A program made the position numbers and the translations under genes. A model generated the notes under the pieces. It was given only the letters and a program-made list of their open reading frames with translations, ran no database searches and was not told the origin of the DNA. This document shows, in pieces, positions 31,800-42,699 of a stretch of 64,000 nt of DNA; the stretch's first letter is position 1; every line of letters starts with the position of its first letter. The DNA comes from Macrotrachela quadricornifera (lineage: Eukaryota; Rotifera; Eurotatoria; Philodinida; Philodinidae): assembly GCA_022393335.1 (NCBI GenBank), contig JAJEKB010021191.1, positions 1,691,604 through 1,755,603 on the forward strand, written 5' to 3'.

Positions 31800-32230
31800 C
31801 CCCTGGTTGCGCCACTGACTGCGTTAAAATTTACTTCGTTATTACTAGTTAAATATTGAGATTTAACGTGGTTTTACGCGTCATTTTGTGAGACTTAACG
31901 CGGTGAAATGCATTAAACTGCCAACGCGTAAAGAAAACGGAAAAAACAAAGGGGGAAAGTGCAGACTTGGCACCTTCAGCACCTACTCGGCACCTCAGCA
32001 CCTACTCAGTACCTCAGCATCAGAGTGCCAGGGCGGTGCTAGGAACCAGCACTTTCCCCCTTGGGAAAAGCGCATATTTTAAAGCATTTTAACGCGTAGA
32101 AGTGCATATTTTAACGCAGAAAAACGCGTTAGAAAGCCTTAAAATATGCGCTTTTCCCGTTTTTTTACGCGTTAATTAATTTTTTGTACCGTTTTTACGC
32201 GTTTTTTTCAAGTTTTGTCTGTCAGGGTAG
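31800..32230. repeat. ACGCGT-rich repeat block with internal hairpin
   Basis: Repeated AACGCGTT, ACGCGT and GCGCTTTTCCC words, several in inverted pairs. Inside, 31938-32066 has ends GGGGGAAAGTGC / GCACTTTCCCCC enclosing tandem CACCTACTC and CACCTCAG words. The words GCGCTTTTCCCGTTTTTT and ACGCG recur in the tandem block at 39240-39560, so both belong to one repeat family. Confidence 0.55.
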
Positions 32231-32356
32231 AATTTGACTCGGGCTACAATCTATAGTATAGTCGTCATTGTCCAGATTCCTGGCCATTTTTTCGCAGAGT
32301 ACATATAAGCCGCCAAGACAGTGTTGAAAGATGAAAAATTTCTTATGGGCTATATA

Positions 32357-32912
32357 CACTAAGTTAAAATGTGTCGTATTTATGTGTCGCAGACTCCATT
32401 ACGAAAATATGTCGTGATAGAAATGTGTTGTGTTTTGATGATTCATCATATATATGTCAACTGTTCATTCACCATTCTTGTTTCGCGCGTTCAGCTATAT
32501 ATAAGCGAAGCGATTTCACGTATAGAACTAGAATTTTTTTGCGTGTCTTTTCTTTTGAATAATTTCTCGAACATTCATTGTTCGAGCACATGTCGAGAGG
32601 TCGTTAGACGACCAAGATCGAACTGCCTCGAAGTGGTTCGATCCTGGTCAATTTGAATCCAGACGGTTGGATCTTGTGATCTGATCGTCTCTATTCCTAA
32701 TAATAATTTTCATTAATTTTGATATACATGCAAAATATTAACTGATCAAATTACGAAAGAAATTTTATTTGCCGAAAAGTGGATTCGAACCATGTCTTTG
32801 GAATGTGTCGCATGTGTCGTGAAAAAATGTGTCGTGGGTCTGCTGGAAGAAATGTGACGCACTCGAATGTGTCGTGGATTGTGTCGCAAATGCGACACAT
32901 TTTATCTTAGTG
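32357..32912. mobile_element. Non-autonomous TIR element, CACTAAG ends
   Basis: The left end CACTAAGTTAAAATGTGTCG mirrors the right end, which reads CACTAAGATAAAATGTGTCG on the opposite strand. Subterminal ATGTGTCG words are repeated at both ends (at least six). The CACTA start recalls CMC/EnSpm elements, but no 3-bp duplication is visible, so the class is unsure. Frames inside are not recognised. Confidence 0.65.
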
Positions 32913-33304
32913 TGCTGTTTCCACCTGTGTTACGAAGATATAAGAAATTTGTCGGATCTTGCGTAAAAGGTAATTCGAAAGGCTTCTCCTTTTTAGAAAA
33001 ATTATTTTGCTAAAAACGAAGAAGACTTTTGAATCATCTTTTAAATCTGTGCTAGATACTGGCAATTTAGACTCTTGTAAGATTTGAACGGGGAAAATCC
33101 AAGCAGACGTACGAATGAGATCAAAGTAAACAAACGAGAACTGTCTATGTGAAAGAGATTGAAAAAGATTCTACAAAGCTTAGAAGTGTTCGAAGAAAAA
33201 AAAAGTCATCAGAGAAACATAATTTGTATATGGTTCTTTTTTAGATACAATATTAGCAGTGAACTATTTTTTCACTTTTGCGTCGTTCTCTATTCTTCTT
33301 CGTT

Positions 33305-35867
33305 ATGGCCAGCACAACACACAGAACCAGCATGATTAAAGTGTGGATTAAACGCGACGAAAATGATCCAGAAAAATTTAGAATTACTTCTGATTCAAAC
33401 ATTGATGATTTAAAAACCAATGTCTTTGGTAAAGATATTAAAGGACAATATCTGGCGACATACAATGGTCAAGAATTGAAACCGTCAACTATAATTCCAC
33501 AACATACAACAGATGTTATGCCCATTTCATTTCTTCAAGTTTCTGCCGGAACAGCTAGAGGTAGATAAACAAATTTCTTTCTAGAAGGAATCACTAAGAG
33601 ACAGCGAGGAACTTGTCCTTGGTTCTTCTACTCAGTCAGTTACAGAACGAGAATTAACTAGTTGAAACAGTTGCTGTGAGAAAATACCGTTGAAACGTGT
33701 TCTACGGCCGGCGGACGTATTTGCAATGGTGGAAAATGATTGGGTACTATAAAACGGTGGAATGCAACCGTTTCAACCGATTTTACTCCCAGAAAGGACA
33801 GATAGTACCGATAAAACCGCAAAACACCGTAAATCTCTGAGCAGTCATCCTATTCCGTGATGTTAAACATTGCGTAATCAGTTCCGCCACCGGAATCAAT
33901 TTCATCGATTTCGGAATTAGATCCAGTTTGAACCCCATTCAGTTCCGGAATCGAATGGAATTCCCAGAAATCGGGAATCGGTCGGAATTGCTAGGATTTC
34001 CGTCTAATTCCATCTCGAATCACTTCCTGAGATCGGTTACTTATCCGAAAAAATAATCTCCTGCGGCTGAGGGCGGCTGAGGATGAGTGGGTGGGTGACA
34101 GTGGGAGTAAGTCGGGGGTGACGAAGATGAAAGAAGAAACACCCTTACATCACCGTCATATTTACCCTCACCCTCACACCCCACTCTCACCCACCCACAC
34201 CGTCACCCGACAAAAAAGTCGCAACTTTGTCGACGAACGTAGTACATCTCTTTCGGCTGCCAGTGGTATCAGTGGCGCTTGATTCTCTCCACTGCGGTAG
34301 GGTTTCAAGAGCTAAAGTTTTCAGCGTTTGGTAAGGACACTTGGAACTATGAACAGCCTAAGTTTCAGAAAAATCGATGATATCAATTCAAGAGGGTCGG
34401 TCGTCTCTACCGTGCAATGACTTCTAGATAAGAACTGAGTACGGGAAGACAGTTGTTTTCTCAATGAAGAATCGGGAGGAATTTTCCCGAGAACTCAATT
34501 TCCATTGGTTTCCGATCGACCAATAGGCTTTCGAGGTGTTGGAGCGCCGGATTCATGTTCTTCACATCGAAGTACCTCAGGAAAACTTGTCTCCGGCCAA
34601 CTCGATTTCTATTGGTTCCTGGTCGTTCAATGGGGTCTCTAGGTATTTGGGCGCCAGATTCGTGTTCCCCGTATTGAGACACCTCAGAAAAACGCTTCTT
34701 CGGCATACGCGATTTCCATTGGTTTCCGGTCAACCAATGAGCTTCGAGACAAACAGACCTCAGATTTGTCCTCCCCACATTGAGTTACTTCTTATGGCAT
34801 TGGAACTTCTGAAAATCTGTGTCCTCGTTGCTAATGTTCTTTTGACCCGGTTACAGACGAACAAACAAACAAACCAACAAACTTATTTAATCTCGTGAGA
34901 CCCTCCTTTCAATCGAGAGAAAAAAAATTGAATTCAATGAGAAGATAAGTTAAGTATGGGAAAACGTAAATTGAATTGAATCGATTCTTTGTGTCAATGT
35001 TTTTCGCATAGTGTAGTATTAGTTAAGTAAAAGGATGAAATCATAGTGGACACAGGGATTAGTATAGTTACGCTAACAAATTGTATGGATATAAATTGGA
35101 TTTATGTGCGATCATCAAAGATATCTTCGATGATTATTCGAATGTTCTTGTGTTTTAATTAAGTACCATCAGAATTTCCAGCTCCTGGTTCCTGTGAACC
35201 ACTTGATTGTAAAGGTCGTCCGTGTGCAAAATGTCATAAATGTCGTGACTGGCATTTCACAGGCGATAAGAATACATGGGATTGGGTACGCAATCACAAC
35301 AATTGGGAGAAAGAAGATGTGGATCGTTGGTGTGATAGTGGTTACAAGAACTTCGAAAAGCGTCATGGTGCCAAGTGTGCTTTTGGTAATGCTTTTTTTC
35401 TTTATTATGATGATCGTAATGCTTTTTATTATCCTTATGCTTATGATCCTGCTGCTTATACTGCTGCTCATCGTGCTATTTTTAATGAACGTACTACTCC
35501 TCCTCCTGGTCCTTTACGTTTTGATGCTGCTGCTTATGCTCGTACTCGTCCTAATGCTGCTGCTTATAGTCGTTATAAGGATGCTGTTGATGCTGCTCTT
35601 CGTCGTGCTGCTGCTGCTGATCATGCTATTGCTGCTATTGCTATAGAATATGCTGCTAATAATGCTCGTTATGCTGCTGACCATGGTATACCTCAACGTC
35701 GTGCTGATTTTACTTTTCATGATTTTGCTAATAATGCTCGCAATGATGCTGATCCTGTTGTTCGTGCTGCTCATCGCCGTGCTGCTGATACTACTAATGC
35801 TGCTATTGCTGCTGATGATGCTGCTGCTATTGGTGCTGCTCATTTGTGTCTGTGTGAGAAACATTGA
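33305..35867 (+). CDS. Unrecognised two-exon protein: Ubl-like N-terminus, Cys-rich middle, Ala-rich tail
   Basis: Exons 33305-33560 and 35173-35867 join in phase (donor GAG|GTAGAT, acceptor ACCATCAG) to 316 residues. Start is the first ATG (MASTTHRTSMIKVWIKRDEN). Residues about 10-80 have the strand-helix-strand look of a ubiquitin-like or Crinkler-header fold (KFRITSDSNIDDLKTNVFG, YLATYNGQELKPSTIIP); this is a guess by eye. Residues about 90-160 hold conserved-looking Cys, His and Trp (CEPLDCKGRPCAKCHKCRDW, NTWDWVRNHNNW, RWCDSGYKNFEKRHGAKC), possibly zinc-binding. The last 140 residues are Ala/Asp/Arg-rich with Tyr, encoded largely by GCT codons. The 1.6-kb intron is unusually long for this window and is packed with repeats. 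No family name can be given. Confidence 0.6.
33561..35172. other. Repeat-filled 1.6-kb intron
   Basis: Holds a GGAATCGGAATT-like low-complexity stretch (33880-34040), a G-rich/C-rich inverted pair GAGTGGGTGGGTGAC / CTCACCCACCCACACC (34085-34215), a roughly 117-bp tandem repeat of three copies (34470-34790, each with CGATTTCCATTGGTTTCC-like words), and a copy of the dispersed tail repeat (34848-34925). Confidence 0.6.
34470..34790. repeat. About 117-bp tandem repeat, three copies
   Basis: Units share TTTCCATTGGTTTCCG, CGACCAAT/CAACCAAT and CACCTCAG-AAAA blocks. Several frames cross it only because unit length is near a multiple of three. Confidence 0.65.
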
Positions 35868-36974
35868 TCAATATGCATTAATGATACAGCGAACTTTGAA
35901 TCAACAAACATTCTATTCAGAATAGATCAATATATTTTCTAACGAAAAGACAAATTAATCTGCTAATCCTAACTCTTGCTTTTCAGCAACCGATATATCA
36001 ACAAAAACAAATAATTAATCTTTTTATTAGATTGAAAATTCAAAAAAAATAATGCAGAGTTTGCTTTGGCTCACGCGGTTCATGTTTATTTTATTGAAAT
36101 AATGAAACATTCATCAGAGCTCGAGTATATAAAAGAGACAAAAAAATTCAAAACATCACACGACGCGTTATCGTCCTTACTTAAGGGACTCATCAGGCAT
36201 GTTTATAATTTATTATTACATAAGTCAAAACCCCTTCAAAAATCTGTTAGAGTAATCCCTGCGGGATTAAATTGTGAAACACGATAGAGCCTGTTATATT
36301 ATAAATAGAGGGCCTCACTAATTTATGTACTAATTTTGAACAAGACAATGTACTATCACAGTGAATCTGAAGAAAAGAAGTCTCAACACAGCTACCTTCA
36401 ATTTTAGCCCTTTTGTCAAAAATAATCTTGTCAGCACAGATGTTTTAAAACTAAAATGTGGAGCTCACATACTTCCTTTCGCGTCATTACCTTGACAAAA
36501 AACATCTTGCAATTCTCAATGAAAATCTCACATTAACAGGATCATTTAGAGCGGTCTAGAATGTTTTGAGTGACATTATCACTAAGACGCTTTTTCTCGT
36601 TGCTAGAAGAGTCTATCTATAGGCTGATACCTCTTCCTACTACTATAGAAAGGTATTCAATGGCTTTTGTTCCCTGACGATACTAGTCTGCTACGCTGTC
36701 GGTAACTGTCTATGACGCACTTCAGCTGTCAGTAATAGTAGTAATAATACCCATTATCGCGCATAAGGCAGTGTAGGGTGAGACACCAAAACAAGCGCAC
36801 AACCACTTACAAAAAAATAACATAAAGAAAAAGAAAAATTATTCTTTGAATGTTAGTCTGTTCGTTCCACTCGTTGATTTGACTTCTGGATCTTCAACAG
36901 TTAATCCTCCAGTCACCTGGTTTAAATTAACTACATCATTTCTACCATTACTCACACCAACCAGAGGTTTTTCA
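35868..36974. other. Region without recognised gene; contains a ribozyme motif
   Basis: A 73-codon frame at 36066-36287 (GLNCETR end) is not recognised. The hammerhead motif at 36157-36201 lies inside it on the other strand. The right part (36300-36970) is the likely 3' flank of the LINE fragment. Confidence 0.4.
36157..36201 (-). ncRNA. Hammerhead ribozyme motif (type I, short stem III)
   Basis: On the minus strand: stem I strand CATGC, then core CTGATGA, stem II GTCC-CTTAAGTAA-GGAC, then GATAACGCGTC, which is the core GAAAC plus minimal stem III and the GUC cleavage site with one extra T, and stem I closing strand GTGTG. The layout matches the short-stem-III hammerheads described in Penelope-like retroelements. 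The T inserted in the GAAA core element would reduce or abolish cleavage, so this is probably a decayed copy. Confidence 0.65.
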
Positions 36975-38045
36975 CTACTTTTTAGCTAATATAATGTTGT
37001 TCTTTTTACACCAACTGACTGCACATGCTCGAACGTGGCCCGTAATTTCCTGTGATTTAAATTTTCTGTTACACTGTGGACATTTGTACATATTGTTTGA
37101 ATCTTTGTCCAATACCTCTGTTACCTTTCGCGGAGGATTTCCTTGGCCAACTTGTAAGTCCTCCAGTCTTCTCCTTTCAGCTCTTGTTTTATAGTTTTGT
37201 ACAACTTGCTTGATGTTTGGTTGTACATTTCTTGTTTTAACATATTTGTTTATCATTAAACGCCATGTTTCTCTGTCCTTGATATCTCTTCTCCAATTTC
37301 TGATGTTAAACTTGTTAAGATCGTCCATAATTTTATCTTCCCATCTCTTTCGAATTCCTACATTTGCAGGTCTTTTACTGTGAGCAAAGTACGAGTACAT
37401 CGTTTTCTTCACTATCGACGCTTGATTTTGATTGTTTTCCATTCTATTCGCGTGTCCAAACCATCTCAGACGGTTACGACGCATGATACAATCAATTGTT
37501 GGTTGACCAGACAGCTGCAAAATAGTTTGATTTGGGACTCTGTCTCCCAGGTTCAGCCTTAGTGTGGTTCTTAAACATTTCATATAGAAAGTGTTGATTC
37601 GATTTTCTTGACACACTGTGAGAGACCATGTTTCGCTTCCGTATAGAAGAACCGGTAGCACACAAGCTCTGAAAATTCTGAGTCTTGCATCAATAGAAAT
37701 AGTCCTTCTCGGCCAAATTACATTTCTTAACATATTGAAGGCCGTTGTTGCTTTAGCTAATTTCGACTCTATTTCATTGTCCGCTCGTTGATCTCTCGAG
37801 ATTAGACATCCCAAATACGTGAATGAGTCAGTAGTCTCCACTTTTTGATTTCGAATGGTAATCTTGATGTCAGGATGTCGTATTTCTTGTTTTTTCATTA
37901 TCTTTCCCACTGAATCACATTCAAATTCTTGTAGAGACGTAACAACTGTCTTTTTCACACTCATAGTCAATCCATATCTTTGTGAAACGTCCTCAAATGT
38001 GCGAATAAATTTTTTCAAGATCATACATGGAGTTACACAGAGCAA
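36975..38045 (-). pseudogene. LINE RT thumb and C-terminal domain
   Basis: 356-codon open stretch, the longest of the LINE. It has conserved LLYGSETW and RLRWFGH blocks and ends with a C-x2-C-x10-H-x4-C putative zinc finger. The frame starts mid-protein at the frameshift near 38040. Confidence 0.8.
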
Positions 38046-38361
38046 TTAGATCATCTGCGTACATTAGTGTTAGAATATGGAATTCTTCGTACTTTTCTGT
38101 TTTTCCATGGTAGAAATCGTTGCTTCCATAAACAAAAGTAATACCTGTTAATGCTGCTTCTTCTAGTACTCTTCGAGTGATAAAATCGAGAAAGATATTG
38201 AATAATACAGGTGATGGAATACCTCCTTGCATCACCCCAGTTTTAATGTCAAAACTATCAGATAGTTCTCCATTAATTCTCACCTTGGCTCTGGAGTTTG
38301 TATGGGTCAATTTAAGTAAATTGACTATCTTTCCCGTTAAGCCATAATTTCTACATATTCG

Positions 38362-39063
38362 TCATAGCAGTTCTCTATTCACAGAATCATAGGCTTTTTG
38401 AATGTCAATGAAGCACATGTGTAACGGTTTGTTAAATTCTCGGTGTTTTTCCATAACCAATTTCACGATAAAGATTTGGTCAATCGTAGATCTGTTCGTG
38501 CGGAAACCTGCTTGTTCTTCTAATAATTGACTATCAACAGTTTTTTGAATACGGTTCAAGATCACGCGTGACAATAGTTTACTGGTAACAGATAACAGAG
38601 AAATGCCACGATAATTATCGCATAGTTTCTTATCGCCTTTGTTCTTGAATAGACGAATTAGGATAGCTAAACTCCAATCTTCCACGATCTCTTCATTTGC
38701 CCAAATATCTACAAACATTTGATGAAGCCATTTCACTGTTGTTGCACCTCCTGCTTTGAGCAAATCGGCCGTAATATCATCGTTTCCAGGTGCTTTTCCA
38801 CTTTTCATTTGTTTTAATGCCAAATGAACTTCAGCCAACGTTGGATGTTTCTCTTGTCTTCTTTTTTCAATAGTAGAAATAGATGCTGGTTTAATCTGAT
38901 CCATAACAACTGGATCAATCTCACACTTGACATCCAAGAGTTCACTAAAAAACTCCCTGAACCTTTCCAGCCTTTCACTTGCATTACGTAGAAGTTTTCC
39001 ACGTTTATCTAATATAGGCATATTCTCTATTCGTTGTTTACCACCACACAATCTCCTGATCAT
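38362..39063 (-). pseudogene. LINE RT fingers/palm
   Basis: 233-codon open stretch with motifs for template and nucleotide binding (see parent element). The frame extends a little upstream (to about 39150) in another phase with DELSEEIEQAIKQYDPA, which reads as the same protein. Confidence 0.8.
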
Positions 39064-39239
39064 TCCATAAGCGGTAGCTGGATCATATTGTTTAATAGCC
39101 TGTTCTATTTCTTCACTCAGTTCGTCCCAATATTCAATTTGTCATCAATCAGTCATCATTTTCACTTGTTTCCTCACTCAGGCAGACAAAACTATAAAAA
39201 AACGATGAAATACGCGTATAAATTTTAACGAAAATGAAA

Positions 39240-39560
39240 TCCGGAAAAGCGCACATCTTCCCGATTTTTATCTCCGTTAGCATTTCTACGCCAACAAACG
39301 CGTTGAAAATCTACCCGTTCCTACAGCTTGCAAACTTATGTGTTTTTCTCTTTTACAAATCTACGCGTCTTTAACGCCAGAAAATGTGCGCTTTTCCCGT
39401 TTTTTATCTTCGTCGACTTTTGTACGCCAACGAACGCGTTGAAAATCTACCAGTTCCTACGGCTTATAAACTTACCTGTTTTTACCATTTGCAAATCTAC
39501 ACATTTTTAGTACGTGTAAATTTAGGCGTTTTTAACCCCTGAAAATGTACGCTTTTTCTG
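39240..39560. repeat. About 140-160-bp tandem repeat, 2+ copies
   Basis: Each unit has GTGCGCTTTTCCCGTTTTT-like, TACGCCAACGAACGCGTTG and GTTCCTACGGCTT blocks. It shares GCGCTTTTCCCGTTTTTT with the block at 31800-32230. Confidence 0.65.
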
Positions 39561-39594
39561 ATTTTTTGCCTTGAGTTTTCATACGCTATAGAGC

Positions 39595-39855
39595 TATATC
39601 CACAAGGATACCGTACAAACCTTCACCGCATAAGGATAACCTATAAACCTGTACTCACATGAGTAATGTATCAACCTATACTCATATGGGTGACCTATAG
39701 ACTTATACTCCCAAGAGTAACGTATACGTATTCCCATATGGGTAACCTTTATATCAGTACCCCTAATGTTTACACATATACCCGTATGGGGAACGTAGAA
39801 ATCTATACTCACACGGTTAGGGGAGAGACGTATATCCTTATGGGTTTTTATTTAG
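39595..39855. repeat. Minisatellite, about 37-bp unit with CCCATATGGG palindromes
   Basis: At least six imperfect units of the form TATACTCATATGGGTAACCTATA. Many units centre on a CCCATATGGG or CCCGTATGGG palindrome. Confidence 0.7.
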
Positions 39856-39859
39856 GGAC

Positions 39860-41470
39860 GGAGTTAGCAAGATAGGGGCATAATTATTTACCAGATGGAT
39901 ACTGATGTAGGGGTATATCTCAGGGATAAAGAATACGATGTGAGAAGGTGAAGTTCACGAACCCCATTCAAATAAACTAAAGACCTACTTAAATCATTCA
40001 TTTGAAATAAACAAATCCTATGTACAATTCTTCTCCAAGAACCGAATTTATCGACTAATTCAGTACCAATGAACTGATTTGTCGAAACTATTCTTCAATA
40101 GAAACTATGTAAAGTATGTTAGAGTGCTATTATATAGGGGAACCCTTATTTCCTCGACTGTAGAGTGTGTCATATGAAAAAAAGATAGTTTGTTCGTTTG
40201 TGGGTTTTTGGCAAAGTCAAATGTGAGGAAAACATTAACTTTACAACTTCTCAAAATATCGCTAATCATTCGCTACATGCTGATAGCGTCTATAGGTCAT
40301 CAAGTACTATACTATAACAGTACTCTTGGGTGTTCGAGTGCTATATTATAGAGGTACCCTTAAGTGTTTAAGTACTATACTACAAGTAACGTTCATCGAA
40401 GTTCGATTCACCAGGCTCTAGACTTTCGCAGTTTACATGTGGATATGATTGTATTTAGATATGAACAATAGTACATTAACATTTACTTATAAATAAAATA
40501 CACATCACAATTATTGTTGTATCGAATTATTTCATCTTTAGTATAACAGATCATTTTCTTTTGCATAAAAATATAGTTGACGGTATAGTATACTTTCGTT
40601 CATTAAAAGAATATCACATATATAGCTTTGCGCGTTATTCCAGAGACTATGTATCAAATGTTGTATTCATTTTACTATTTGTCAATAGGTGGCCTTTTTT
40701 ATTATTTTAGCTAACTTACAAGACAATCAGACTAACAAATTTCGTAAAAATATTTTACAATGATACACCTCCTAAACTTTAAAATTGTCAAATTACAAAT
40801 GCACATTTTTGAAGCTTCTAATCCTTGATATTGTTTTTCTGAATCGTCGTATAAGACATTTGGACATATCGTTGTTCGTTTCATACATATATTAATAATC
40901 TTTCTTGATGATAAAGAACAACATGCTATTTAAAAATACACCAATATTTCCTTTAAAGTGTTAATAAGATTCTGTGTATACGAACATTCTATTTTTTTAT
41001 TATTATTAATACTATTTTCATCGTGTTCTATATTAAGAGTAAAGTTGACGTTGCATTCTGATTTATATTTATCTAATAAAATAATAATATAGCTATTAGT
41101 AAGAAATATTTCAAATATTTAACTTAGCGCCTTTTTAACACAAAAAAATTAATATCATATTATTTAAATAATACGATATTAACGAATGAAAAATATATTA
41201 TCGCAAATATTCTATACCCACTAATAAGTATATACGATTCAAATATAATGCGTAAATAAATAATCGGTCCATTCTAAAATATACACCTTCATAAAAATAC
41301 TTATCAAACCCTGAAAACTTTTACTCGTTTCCTAATTCAAATATTAATATCTATGTATCATTTTTTTTGTACGCAGCTTCAAAATAATCAGCTGTATCAA
41401 AATCATATGTTTCATTTACTGTAGTTATTTGCCGATTGTTGCCGTACCTTTTTTATCATTTTTTAATAGT
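39860..41470. other. Gene-free, AT-rich
   Basis: Contains an inverted copy of the dispersed tail repeat (40140-40225) and a short array of AGTGCTATATTATAGAGGTACCCTTA-like units (40110-40400) shared with 45410-46265. The remainder is AT-rich with no gene. Confidence 0.5.
40110..40400. repeat. GTGCTATATTATAG...ACCCTTA repeat units
   Basis: Three to four imperfect units of about 42 bp carrying GTACTATACTATAAC / GTGCTATATTATAGAG and GTACCCTTAAGTG. The same unit type forms both arms of the element at 45410-46265. Confidence 0.55.
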
Positions 41471-41476
41471 GAAATT

Positions 41477-41628
41477 ACGTGGTCATTTGTACCATAGTTA
41501 CGTGGTCATTTGTGCCATAGAAACGTGGTCATTTGTGCCAAAAAAATGATCATTTGTGCCATAAAAAAGGTTATTTGTGCCAAAATAATGTTCGTTTGTG
41601 CCAAAAAAATGGTCATTTGTGCCTTGTT
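41477..41628. repeat. 22-bp minisatellite, seven units
   Basis: Seven near-identical units with core GGTCATTTGTGCCA separated by A-rich spacers (ACGTGGTCATTTGTGCCATA etc.). Confidence 0.85.
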
Positions 41629-41689
41629 ACCGACAAAATCGATACGCGCAGTACGATGAATTCCCGTTTCTAGACCGTATCCTTTCAGT

Positions 41690-42194
41690 CTAGGGAATAA
41701 AATATTTCAGTACATTTTTACACTCACGATCTGTGCTCGAGCTATAGCCGTATTATTCCTTCAACAAGTGACAATCATTTCATTTATTTACAATCTCCCA
41801 AAGATATTGAACTCTCTCTTTCGTACACATAAAGTACTTAAGTTTATCTCTACATTCACGATGATCTCTGAAAATTATAGAAATTTTATGTAATTAAAAG
41901 ATTATTCTCATCAATAACTCACGTCCTCTACAAATTACAGAAAGTCTACTTTATTAAAAGTTTATATTGATTAATTAATAACTACGCCCTCTATAAATTG
42001 TAGGAAATCTACTTAAAAAAATTTCAAATTAAAATATTTTGTACGATTAAAATTTTACAAAATCAACTTTTCAAAACATTCGATTATTCTTATTTTTTAA
42101 ATTTATCAATTACTTAACTTGAAAATCAATCGAAAATTTGAAAGAACTTATTAAACTTAAACTTCAATTTTTTTTTATGTTCGCAAATGAGAAA
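41690..42194. mobile_element. Half copy of the CTCATTTGCGAACAT element
   Basis: Ends TATGTTCGCAAATGAGAA at 42194 and matches, in reverse orientation, about 49356-49880 of the complete element: the GATCTGTGCTCGAGCTATAG, ACAATCATTTCATTTATTTA and TCTACATTCACGATGATCTC blocks, and the 60-bp CACGTCCTCTACAAATTAC units. The other half is missing. Confidence 0.75.
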
Positions 42195-42650
42195 TGGCCG
42201 TACCATTCACGATGTTACTTTGTGCTATTAGATATTGTTCAACATATCAAGCTTATTTGGACGAAAGTGAAAAACTCCGAATGGCTGTTCTATTAAATAA
42301 ATACCCGATTAAATTTATCGATCAACAATTTAATTGCATTTTACAAAATTTAATTATTAATCAACGATTAATATCAAACAATTATTAGATATTACGACAA
42401 CAGAGCATTGGTACTGCATACAACGAAAAAAGACAAATTGATCTTAATAGAACAATATTTGTTCATTACACATATTGTTTAAATATGGAAAAAACTCCCT
42501 CAAAAATTTCACGAATTTTGAAATAAATGCTTTGGAAAATCTTCTATTAATGAAATTATTCCAATTCTTGGTACACGTAATGCTAATAATTTACAGCAAC
42601 GGTTAGTTCATATTTGTGTAATGTTATTTCCACAAATATCTTCAGATACA
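42194..42650 (+). pseudogene. Penelope/Athena-like reverse transcriptase 3' fragment
   Basis: Starting at the end of the half element, the frame reads CAIRYCSTYQAYLDESEKLR and MAVLLNKYPIKFIDQQFN, resembling the RT thumb region of bdelloid Penelope-like (Athena) elements. After stops and shifts come IFVHYTYCLNMEKTPSK and NEIIPILGTRNANNLQQRLVH. The assignment rests on the CSTxxxxxxExxxxxxLLLNxYPxxFID pattern remembered from such elements and is tentative. The catalytic RT core is absent. Confidence 0.5.
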
Positions 42651-42699
42651 TATGATAGTCAACAAATAAAAATTTAATAAAATAATAAAATTGATTTAC

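Larger units (their letters stand above)
36975..39150 (-). mobile_element. 5'-truncated non-LTR retrotransposon (LINE)
   Basis: Minus-strand RT relic. 38362-39063 carries RT fingers and the first catalytic strand: KAPGNDDITADLLKAGG, DNYRGISLLSVTSKLLSR, EEQAGFRTNRSTIDQIF and MCFIDIQKAYDSVNRELL. After a stop near 38360 the next block (37993-38310) has GVMQGGIPSPVLFNIFLDF and the catalytic TLMYADDLIALC. A frameshift leads to the thumb and C-terminus (36975-38045): FTYLGCLISRDQ, LPVLLYGSETWSL, NRLRWFGHANRM, and a terminal zinc-finger-like CPQCNRKFKSQEITGHVRAC. No endonuclease domain lies upstream of 39150, consistent with 5' truncation during target-primed insertion. Clade is not certain. Confidence 0.88.

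Noticed and set aside
32760..32805. tRNA-like B box (GGTTCGAATCC on the minus strand) suggesting a tRNA or SINE
   Set aside because: No matching A box or cloverleaf could be built around it. It lies inside the CACTAAG element.
35194..35925. Long frames on both strands of the alanine-rich tail region, rich in Leu/Val/Met or Ser/Ile
   Set aside because: They are other-frame readings of the GCT-rich coding repeat. Only the frame continuing from the Cys-rich module has non-repetitive, protein-like sequence and a spliced start.
40196..40206. Telomeric repeats expected near Athena-type elements
   Set aside because: Only single TGTGGG words occur. No telomeric array is present anywhere in the window.
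41477..41628. Possible CRISPR array (regular short repeats)
   Set aside because: The spacers are only a few A-rich bases and the sequence is in an intron-bearing eukaryotic context. It is a minisatellite.
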